A DNA stretch of 64,000 bases, taken from assembly GCA_003640385.1 (NCBI GenBank), contig RCAB01000001.1, forward strand, positions 620,001 to 684,000, in the 5' to 3' direction. The position numbers and the translations under genes were made by a program. Below the pieces are notes generated by a model. It saw only the letters and a list, made by a program, of their open reading frames with translations, was not told the DNA's origin and did no database searches. The stretch is from Setaria digitata (taxonomy: Eukaryota > Nematoda > Chromadorea > Rhabditida > Setariidae). Below are positions 53,624-64,000 of the stretch, piece after piece; position 1 is the first letter of the stretch; each line of letters opens with the position of its first letter.

Positions 53624-56600
53624 ATGTTAGTTATAAAACTGTTACAATGTCATAAAATTGACCTCATCCAGCTCGACAGTATCTGTGATGAGTCGATACA
53701 CAGCATAATATTTGAACTAGACAGGTTTGATGATGCTGATCAGGTGAGTGACGAATGTGGGATTAGTCTAAAGTTGGGTTTTTAGTTCGACTGTTTTAAA
53801 TGGACAATAGCTGAGATTTGGACGTAAAATAAATGGTGAGAAGGGAAACTGACACTAATCTCCGGCGATATCTCGAATATCATTGACTGTAAAACACCAT
53901 TTGGCATTCATTTTCTCTGCATAAAGGCTTTATTCTTCAGAAAATCATTTAATGAAACTAAAGTTACCTAAAAATATTCGGTGGAGAATGAGAATTATTT
54001 TGCTTCCTTTGACACGTTTACCTTCGTTGTAACAGAAATGAAAAAAAAAAAAGCTAGTAGCTGCACCAAATTTTTAGGTCCAAGTAGAAAAAGTATTGAA
54101 TGCCTTGCTTGATGGCGTAGATGGAAACGAAAAGCCATTAAATTACAACGTTCGTGCGAAATTACTCGCAGCTGGAATCTATTTGCTATACGCTGAAGGA
54201 CGAGTACGCTATACTGATTGTTTTTACTAAATTATCCTGCTGTGTTTCGTTCGTTATTGAAATGTAGTCTTTTATTCATTAAATTAAATATATCGAAAGC
54301 AGCTATATTTCATAATTTTATTTTTTTAGCATTTGAATGAATTGCTTCCAATCCTTTTGGAGGTTTACGGCAGTTTGCCACGTTTAAAATGGGTTGATGA
54401 TGGTGTTTCAAATCGACAAGATAGTATGTATTTTTTTTTTTAAATGTTATTTCAATGCTACGTTTAAATTGAATGAGGCTGACTACGATATTTTAAGTAA
54501 GACTCGAGATTTAGACTGTCATAAGGATAATTCTCAAAATAAATCAACTAAAATTTCCGTTTAACACATCATGCATTTTTTTATCTTACAAGATTTTGAT
54601 CGTAACTCTAATAGTGTCGTAATTCTCAGTTTTGTATCATTTGGCCTATCCTTTTTTGGTTTGGAAGTTGAAGGTAATTTAATATTGTTGACCAGTTAGT
54701 AACAGATAAATTTCAGTTCTTGGTTTTTATCCTTCCATTTCGTTCATTCAGGCACTTTCCATTTTTTTTTTCTTGTGGAAGTACAGATGCATAATTTCGT
54801 AGCGTGTTTTTGATAAAGTATTTATTTGTTAAATTATTAACTGCATAATAAGAGGACCAATCAAAAACTGAAAAAAACTGGTGGAATAAAATCCATTCAT
54901 CTTTCTTGATTTACGGACTGCCTATTGCAAGCTCTTTTTCAGAAAAGAAACGGGATCAGTAAGTTTTGAAATTCCAACTTTGAAAAAGTCATCAAAAATT
55001 AAATTTCGTCGAGTCTTAAAAAATTGTCAAAATCCTCAAAAAATTTGTGCAATGAGACGCAGTTTTAATTTGCAATATAGAATACCTGCCTGCAGTACTC
55101 TGTATTCTAAAATTATTTAAAACAAATACCGAAATAAAAGGTAAAGAAGAACATTTAACAGACATTTAACAGTGAAGGAAGAAACTGGCGATCTCTTTTT
55201 TTTTTTAACTTTTTTTTAGAGCTGCGAGCCCTGTATTTTCGATTTTTGATCATCAAAAAGATTTGTTTTTTACAGCTAGTTTATAAGTTTACTTAATTAG
55301 AATTATTTTCACTGTTAGATACTCAGAAGTGGAAGGACTGCTGGAATATATTTACAATTATTTTTCAGCGGTATTAAACTTCCTTCAGTTTTCCAACGAA
55401 AAAGGAGTGTATAAAAAGTCAGACTATTTGTGCTCATGCTGAAGTTTTTAATTTGAAATAAGATTATCTAATATATTTCAAGTGTTTTAAAATAAGGCTG
55501 AAAATTTCCATCCATCATTATAAGGATCTGTAAATAAATTATCTTGCTAAAATTTTATTATTATACAAAAACTTTATTGTATCTTTCAGAAGTGCCAGTG
55601 CAGGAGCAGTTTGCATTGTGTTTCAATACTATTCTTAGCGAGCTTGCTTCAAATTATCCAGTTGTACGTGATGCTATTGTATCAGCACAAATTGAATTAC
55701 TTGCGGTCACTTCTGATATTATTGTAGATATTTGTGATCAGATGCAACCCGCTTTCCAAACAAAATGTATGTGCTTATTTTTTCGTGCTTGATAGGAACA
55801 TAAATATCTCTAAAATACATATGAGGATGAAAAAGAATGAAATTCCTGGTAATGTGAAATGTTTTGTATTATATCTCATGTCCTGTTTTTCGAACTTTTT
55901 TTCGCTAATCCAAATCTTAGTAATTGCTCAGTGCTTATAAGCTTTCAGGCTACTTAATGCGAGTTACTTGTTTTTTGATTGGGTTACTTCGTTCATTTGG
56001 ACGATACAGCAATGATAAGGACTCTCCATTGATTTCAGCAATTTATCCTGTACCATTCACGATTATGAAAACAGATGTGCAAAATAATCAAATAGCTGGC
56101 AGTAATAAGTTAGTGATTTATTCCTACTAAAGTTTTTATGTTAGCTTTCCCTACTTTCTCGAAATGTAAGTCTAGATTTTTTTAAGTTTTTTTTTTCTTC
56201 AGAATGCAGACTCTTCGTTTAACAACTGATTCTGAAAATTTCTTCTGGAATGATGTAGTCGCCATAGAAAAGCAAGACCAGAAGGAACGTTTCCAGAAAA
56301 TGTTCTCCAAATATGCTAGCAGCTTTGTCCTTCCTCCTGTTTCTGATTTCAGTCTTCCAAGATTTAAGTTCACAGTCGCCGAACTCAATTCTTTCTCTGA
56401 TATTGTAAGTTTAAATGGTTTAAGGCGCTTGAGGTAATAAGATTTTATACTGGCAATTGATTTCTAATATATATTTTTCTTATATCCTTATTTATTCATT
56501 GATTATATCAAATTGGAGATGGAGCGATTGTTGCGAAAGCCATTGTTGGATGTTATAGACGGATATGCCACAGATATTTACATGGCAAGTATTTCTTCTG

Positions 56601-59600
56601 CTCAGTTTCTTTTACATTTCATCGTTTTATTTCCTTTTATTCTTAAATTCATAATGAAAACCTATGTTTTAGACTAGACAAATCAAACGTTTTCCATACA
56701 AGACATTGTCGGAATGTCTTTCATTAGTTTTTGTAACAGCTGCTAGAGATGCTTATGCACCGTACGATATGTTGAAGCCGGAAAAGTCATTACCTCAAAA
56801 ATTTGCTCGGGAGGTGAACCTTCATCTTATTTTGCACAAAGTTGGTTTCCATGATTGCAGATATATTGTAAAAGGGCACTCTTGATAAAAGTAATGAAAA
56901 TTTAGCATTTGCCGAGAACTGGTCTATGGATTGTAGATTATAATGACAATGGCAGTATCGATCTAGTTTAGGTAAAGACATTTGCTGTGGAACTATATTC
57001 GAAGGGCGAAGATTTTCTGAATGTGCAAAAATTAAATGAGGATGAACGAACGCTGCGTTCTTCACTATTAGTTAATCGGGCGAAAATGAATGTCTTTTGC
57101 AACTCTGTTTGCCTTGAACTTATGGTTTGGGCTACATATGATGAAATTGGTATGTTTTCCTTAATTTTGCTTAAGTTAACAAGCAGATGTCAAAGATGTA
57201 AAATCTCTGAACAGTACTGATATATATTGGATAATCTTCGAGGGTGTTAATCGGATGATATTAGGCAACTCACCTGTGAATTGAATTGATTGGAGAGTTA
57301 GACAAGATTAAAAGACTAAAAGTATCAATGGAATTAGTCATAAAACTCAATTTCTATAATAGCAGATACTGAAAAAGATTTTGAATCCAATATAAATTTC
57401 TTCATTCTGTTGCAGTGCAGATGGTGTGGGTAGGTCATGACTTTAGCCGATATGAACGTAATCCTCTTAAAAAAAAAAAAAAGAAAAAAATTCTACAAAA
57501 ATGAGTTTTGGGTCTTGAAAACTATTTGGAAGAGCAAAATTAGTCTTTTTCAGATGCAGAATCACTTCATGCTACGATAGCTGATCGACTTTGGCATAGT
57601 CACGGATATCGTCATGCATCCACGAAAATAGCTGTAGTAATTATGGCTTTGGAAGCACTTGGCTCACTTGCTGTTAAATTTCCGACAATTGCTGCGACAT
57701 TAGCAGTTAACAATCTTAGCCAATTCTTAGTTGAACCTTCACCTGTTTTATCAAAGTTGGCTGTGGATCTCGGCGTAAGTATTAATGTACACTGTACTGA
57801 TAATTGGGAAAGACAGGAAACTGTTTTGTTTTGTTATGCATATAAGAGGAAGGCTTAGCATTGCAGTACTGAGTCAAAAAAAAAAAAAAAAAAATTGAAA
57901 TTAATTTATGGCTAACCCGTAGAGTTTATTAATTTCCGTAGTGATTTTTATTTATTGTAGGCTATGGAAAGGCGTGTTGTCAGTGAGGGCGATCGAAAAG
58001 ATGAAGAAATGGGAAGAAAAAAGTTAACTTTTGAAAGTTTGAGAAGAGTGGCAATAAGCTCTCTTTGCAAGTATGTATTTAAAATATCTGATTCATTAGC
58101 AAAATGCAGCAAATGTCCTTTTCTTTTTTTTCTTTTTTTTTTTAGAGCACTGAGGTCGGCTATGATTGTTGATAATTCATCTGTGCAAGCCTGCCTGACG
58201 AATATTTCCTCAAAGCTGTTCCTCATTGCCAACAAAGACTCAGATTAGTATGCTACTCCTCATTTCAAAATTTCGTTTATTTTTCTTTTTCACTGATTTT
58301 TCCAAATCCAATTCGTATGTGCACTTCATGAAAGGGTTTTTCACTGACTTATGTGATTTTCAGTGGGTCGGCCCTTGCTTTAGAGAATGCGATGCACATT
58401 GTCGGTGGTATTGGTGCTGCGTTGGTTGACGTGGAAAATGTTCCGCGACTTGCTTTTAATGTAATTTTTATGAATTCATATTGTTTAATCACACGTACAG
58501 AGTTATGTGCAAAGAACAATAAAAATACAAAAAAAAAAAAAAAAAAAAAAGAATAGACAGAAAAATTTCAGACTTTGAGTTATGTGCAGAAACTTAGAAT
58601 ATTAAGCATTTAAAGTTCAGGAAGTTGCAATTTAGTTTGTGGAACATTTTCCTCCAGTCACGAATTCTTTCAAATAAGAGAAAGTGTGACTTTAGCACAA
58701 AATTTCTGTATTTAGTGCGATTTGTTATTGCCTATTAGATAATAATACGAGCTATACTTGTAAAGTGGTGAATACTTAGTTTGGAAAAAACAAAAGTTTT
58801 CATTGTCAGAAATTTTGAGAATGTCATTAAAATTCTAAACAGATCACTCCCATCTTGTTGCATGCAAATATTATTAAAAAAAGAAATACTGCTATAAATG
58901 CGTAAATTTTTCTTGTTTTGTATGTAATGCTGTTTTTGTCATTAAATTGATGCTAATAGTTACATGCATTTTAAGGTTTTCCAACAAGCTTTTACGGAAA
59001 CGTCCACAAATCATGATGTTATTGTAACGGAACTGGCTAACATGTGGATAGCTGGTGCGGTATGTTTGTTTGTCAATCCAATTTCTTTTTGAATAGCGCT
59101 TTGGGTAAATATTTCATAGTTGTTTGTTTCAGCGTGACATACATGATCTGATTTGGTTGCTATTTACAAAAATTACGATTGAGTCGAGTAGCCGAGCTTA
59201 TGCTGCTGGCGCAGCGGATAATGCTGAACATCGTTATGCGTAAGTGTGAGATTGGTAGAAGTTATTTAGAGTTGCATACAAAAATATTTAGTATGTTTAA
59301 GATATCTGTCCTTGGCAGTAGATAATGCAATAGCTAAAATGGCAGAGAATGTGAACGATGATGAGGACAAAATGACGCTGCTGTATCGTCTCTTGGAACT
59401 TTTCGTGCAACTAGGACATGAAGGAAGGAAAGCAGGTGAAAAATTGGCAAGGGTCATGAAGGTAGTTTATTTTGCTAAAATCACAGCGACGTGTTATAAA
59501 TGCAAGGGTAGAAAGATGTCACAGGCAGCACTTACGAGTTTATGAAGTTTTGTGCAAGTTTTTGTGAAGCTGTTGCTTTATCTAGTTATCAACTGCTGCT

Positions 59601-62600
59601 GGTAACTTGGGTGTTTTGATTCCGAAGATTGCTGCGTTGTTACGCAGGTCTGCAACAATAGACAATCCATCAATTCGACTGCGCAATTTATTTCGCGACT
59701 TCTGGTTCTGTTGCACGGTACTCGGATTTAATGTGGCCCGAATAGGTTATATATATTTCTTCCAAATTTTCAAATCCAAATCTCGCTAAAAAGAAAGAAA
59801 CTTCTTGATTTGGGTTTACTACATTCTCCTTTGCTACATTCTCTCAGTCGTGTTTTTAATTCTGTTGAAGGGCAAACTTGAGTTGCTGTGTTTAATTCGG
59901 CAATAAAAATTCGTGTAAGAAAATCTCTGTAAAAATCAAACTCAGGTCTTTGGCCAGAAGAATGGTTTGAAGCTGCTTGCGAAATCGCTTGTAAATCTCC
60001 CGTACTCACACCTCAGGAGAGTCTTCGTGCTGAGCTTGTTGCAAACGCTACGATCAAAAGTGGCAATGTTTTGTCGGTTTGTTTTAGTGGAAACTATTGT
60101 TAGTGCTACAGTAGCGGTAATTATTAGCGTTAATAGTAGCGGTAATGGTACCTCTCTCTATAGTTAATAAGTAACTTCTAAATTCAATAATCAGAACACA
60201 GGATTTTCTCTGTGCATGCTGGGGAGTGAACCAATGACTTATCTTGTATTATTTCCTTCCTGTAACGTGGTTGAGTTGCTGATAAGAGGGAAAATAAGAT
60301 TTATGGGATTTTTTTTTACACTTTCTTCAATTTCAGGCAGAATTGCAGGAAATCAGAGCAACTATTTTGTCAGAAATCTCACCTTCTCCCGAGGTAACAG
60401 CAGTTGTCAATAAACTAGAATTTGCCCACTGCATTTATCTTCTATCGGTGTTTCGCATGGAGCTTATGCGAGCATTACATTCCGCAGAACCAGGGGCAGT
60501 TCATTCAATATTCCATTATCTTGAAGACAAGTAATTATTGCTGCTGTTTTATCATGATAAGCTGTCTTTTTTCTATGAATTAGAACTGATGAGTAAATTA
60601 AAATACACGGGGGTTCGTTATCAATTCAGCATATAGCATGTAAAATTTTAATGCTCCAAGCATGATCTCATAAAATGCTAAAAGTGGTCTGCTAAATATT
60701 AATGATTTCTTTCTTTGAGATCGATAAGAAAAGACAAAGATGGAATTTGGACGTGCCTTCTCGCTGCAGCAAGAGCTATATTCAGTAAATATTTGAAAGT
60801 TGCTAGTGATCGAAACTTGGATTCAGCTCACGAGCGTCAGCTTGAATTGCATGCTCAGTTTCTGCTCATTATGTTCAATCATCACCTCAAAGAGGTTAAG
60901 GCGGAAAATTTTTTGCTTAAAGAAGTTCTATTTTCGGTATGCTCTTCCTGTCTTGAAGTTTAAATATTGCAGGTGAGGAAATGCGCAGATACGTGTCTTA
61001 CTAATTTAATTGGTAGCTTTCCTCATTTGCTTTGGAATGGCAATGTTATTAATGTAGCACTGCAAGTATTGGAAGCTCTTTCAAATAACCTTGAAAATGA
61101 CACCGACTGCAAGATAATGACTGTATTTTTTCCATCTTTACGTAGGACCATACAGCTCCAGGTATTTTATCACTGTTATATGGTATTTTGTTCCTTAAAA
61201 GATCAAAGTGTAGATTTGAATCTCATAATAAATCTGTACAATCTCATATTTTTTCTGAAGCTCCACTTATAAGTTAAGGATACTTTGGATCGAAGAAAAT
61301 TAGTTGTACAAGACTTCTCTATGCGCTGTGAACAGATTCTTCAAGAAGCGATTAAATGGGCACCAGGCAGTACTCGAAGCCATTTTGTTGTGAGTACCTA
61401 TGAATTACATATTTTTCATGCTTGCTGAAAATTTTATTCGTTATTTATGTAACATTTACAAAAAGAAGTCTCTAGACGATGACCATCATTCACTGATTAG
61501 TACTGGTTCTTCATGAAACATTTCTGGAAATTACACTTTTTATTACGCATTATTATTCTGAGGATCAAAAAAGTTATTTTAAGAAATACATTGCGAATAT
61601 AAATCCTGCTTGTACTGGTAATTTCCGTTTGACAGTGGAAGCTATACTGAAAAGTCTAAACGACGCCTCTGGCTGTACAGATGATACAAGTCCATCTCTC
61701 TGTCTTTCTTCCTTGCATTTAAGGTCGCTATATTTTGGCAAGGTAAATTAATAGCAGTTTGCTTTTCTTTTATTTTACTGTTGTTTTAACCTTAAATTTT
61801 GCAGTGTCAAGTTCTCTTTTCAATTTATTATAGATGAGGCAAAAATTCTTAATTCACTTTTTTTTTTCGTGAAAAATTTCATCTGTGTTTTTAGGTGAAA
61901 GGTATGTTAGAGACATTCAGAGCTGAAGAGGTCAGACCAGAGGAGCAGCTTGCTAATTTATTTGAACAGCAACTGGAAAAAGCTTGTGAAACGAGCTGTG
62001 ATAGAGAGATATCTGAGTCCATATTAAAATTAGCCGCTCTTTTCATTTTAATGGAAGAAACATCTAATCCAAGTAATTATATCATTTACTGTTGTTATAA
62101 TAGAATTATAATCATGTTTGAATACGTGAATTAAGAATTTTTGAATTTCACTTATGAGACGATGAAATCTTATGAAAATGCTCCTCATCATTAGATGTTC
62201 CTTTCCCCTAAATACTGTCCCAGTGAGTTTTTTATATTGAGTTTAACCGATAAAAGCTGAGACAAACGTTCTAATCGTGTTTACTCAAAAAAGTTTTACA
62301 GGATTGGATAGCCGTTTGCTCCACATTCTCATCTTTACACCACTCAAGAATTTCACTGCTCCAACAATGCGTGTTTGCATAATTGCATGGAATTGGATTC
62401 TTGTTGCCCGAGAAGAAGTTCAGCTTCATGTAACGCAATTTTTTCATTTAAAAAATACTGCCACTTTTAGACGAAATGTATCAAAATTGTTGCAATATTT
62501 ATTTAACATTATAGAGAGTAAAAAACATGGTCAACAGCTTAAAAACTAATTTCTTAGTTTCTTCGAGAAATGGCGACCTGTTGGATAATCAGTGCACAGA

Positions 62601-64000
62601 ATCAGTTGGGCGTCTTCCAGCGTGACTCCGAAATTATTTCTCCTTTGAGCTTACAGACCTGTTCAGCTCCGAAACGATTACACATTCTTCCGCACAGTAT
62701 ATGGATTTGTGTATGTTTGATTTTGTTAGAGTTACACATGTCCAGTTAGTACACTCATTCATCAGTTGCTGCTTTGTAACACTTTGAAATAAAGTGGTGT
62801 GGGTAATTAATAAGTGAGAAAATTGTTATGACTGGATTGAACTGGGAATCTGTTTGAACTTTTGACTTAATAATACCTCTTTTTCTCCTCGTTGTGAAGA
62901 GTTTTCATGGAATAAAAATCCTGAAGTTCTTTAGTTTTTGGCAGAAAGAGTGGATATTGCCAAATACTCAAGCAGAGAGCAATTAGATATTTTGGAATTG
63001 ATGTTTATTCAAACGCTTCCACTGAACGTGGGTCGCTTAAGAATGGATGTTAATTCATCGTTGTGTATCTCTTCAGATTGGAGTCTTTATAAAGCCGACC
63101 TAACACATGGTTATTTATTTCATTTAGAATACACAATTATGTAAAAAGGAAAGATATTGGAAAAAGTCTGGATATAAAGAACAGAAACTGCAGTAACAAC
63201 AGTTTTTTCCAGAAGCATTACACTGCAGTAAAAACACTGTCTTAATACGTGTTGCGTAATATTTTTTCCTAAAACTGTTCAAATTTTTTTAGTTCTTGCA
63301 GTTATAATGACAAGGAATGTTGAAGCGATTGGGCTGAGGTGTCATATTCTTAACTGTGTGCTTTCCATGATTCAGCGAGATTCAATATCCTTTCATATTT
63401 CAAAAAATATCTTACGACAGCGTATCTATTGTGGGATGTTGGATTACTTTTCGTATGTGATCCGTTTTATAATTAATTACGAAACTTTAGAATTTTCTTA
63501 GTAGCAGTGTTTTTGATTATAGTGTTGCTCCTCAAACTCCAACTCAAAACGCAGCACAGTTGAAGAATGATATACGGTGGTTAATCACATTTTGGAATAC
63601 ACTTTTCTCAGATGTGAAGTATATCAAGAAAGAAATATTTGCTAATATTGGTAAGCATCCTCCTGAATGCATATTTTCCTTTACTGTTGTGCAATAAATC
63701 TGCTAGGTTTTGTAGATAGTGAACTCAACTTAGAATCCCTTCAACAAATTTTAAACGACAACTACAAGTCCGATACGGAATACAAGTGAGTATAGTGTGC
63801 TCTTTACATTTTGGATTTTAGCATTAAATTCAATACTTTTAATAATGGTTTTCTATAGTAGATGTACAAATAATGAAAGTATAGTTGTTTGTTTAGTCGT
63901 GCTGATATACAAACTCGTCATGCAATGACAGTAACCGGTTGTAATTGGGTGACGCTTGTAGCTGCACAGAGTAGACCTGGTCCATTGCAGAAGAATCCAC
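53624..64000 (+). CDS. PI4KA: Phosphatidylinositol 4-kinase alpha, N-terminal two thirds (partial, 31 exons)
   Basis: Makes PI4P at the plasma membrane, with TTC7/EFR3 partners. Exons: 53624-53743, 54078-54203, 54330-54423, 55590-55766, 55949-56108, 56203-56404, 56519-56584, 56673-56813, 56972-57149, 57554-57774, 57961-58070, 58146-58247, 58364-58460, 58976-59059, 59133-59239, 59302-59461, 59586-59745, 59946-60076, 60337-60530, 60720-60894, 60973-61161, 61279-61389, 61563-61742, 61895-62072, 62302-62429, 62558-62710, 62935-63064, 63302-63452, 63523-63650, 63707-63785 and 63897 to the edge: about 1445 codons in one continuous frame. Matches to human PI4KA run in order: LLRSFGRYSND, RLLELFVQLGHEGRK, AGNLGVLIPKIA, LFRDFWF, LWPEEWFEAACEIACKSP, SFPHLLWNG, EQILQEAIKWAP, MTRNVEAIGLR. 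This is the helical-repeat part; the kinase domain lies outside. The intron at 56585 has a GC donor. The start and exon 7 acceptor are the weakest calls. Confidence 0.94.

Overview
This is a window of animal, most probably nematode, nuclear DNA. It is AT-rich. Genes are cut into short exons by introns that end in T-rich TTTCAG-type acceptors. Several start codons lie 1 to 25 bases after such an acceptor, as expected for spliced-leader addition, and gene content and spacing resemble a parasitic clade III (spirurid or filarial type) draft assembly. The species assignment is inference. Exon boundaries were joined by hand, checking that splice phases and reading frames agree from exon to exon, with no transcript evidence.

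Layout. A Tim17 C-terminal exon (+) enters from the left edge, followed by a SWEET sugar transporter (+). mago nashi, an exon-junction complex subunit (-), lies back to back with the mitochondrial i-AAA protease YME1L (+). After 4 kb without a recognisable gene come an STK32/YANK kinase (+), a Myb/SANT-like DNA-binding protein with a coiled coil (+), and a glyoxalase II-type hydrolase (+). Next are an ODR-2/HOT-type GPI-anchored Ly-6 protein (+) and an unrecognised protein with two membrane segments and a very charged Lys/Glu-rich tail (+). A MATH-BTB ubiquitin-ligase adaptor (+) and a SKICH-type inositol polyphosphate 5-phosphatase (+) follow. On the minus strand are a LOTUS-like helical gene and, upstream of it, a Zc3h12a-like NYN ribonuclease. 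The right end holds 31 exons of PI4KA, which runs off the edge before its kinase domain.

The genes do not form one pathway. Two themes recur: mitochondria (Tim17, YME1L, perhaps glyoxalase II) and phosphoinositides (the 5-phosphatase and PI4KA). The NYN nuclease shares a promoter of about 200 bp with PI4KA.

The points I would look at first are: three introns that appear to use GC-AG boundaries; a NYN nuclease beside (or fused to) a LOTUS-like segment whose 3' end may be frameshifted; a decayed copy of the 5-phosphatase SKICH exon; two strong hairpins; a Ly-6 gene carrying a degenerate extra exon; and a near-identical tandem duplication around the only N, which looks like an assembly artefact. 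I saw no tRNA, rRNA, CRISPR array or intact transposon.
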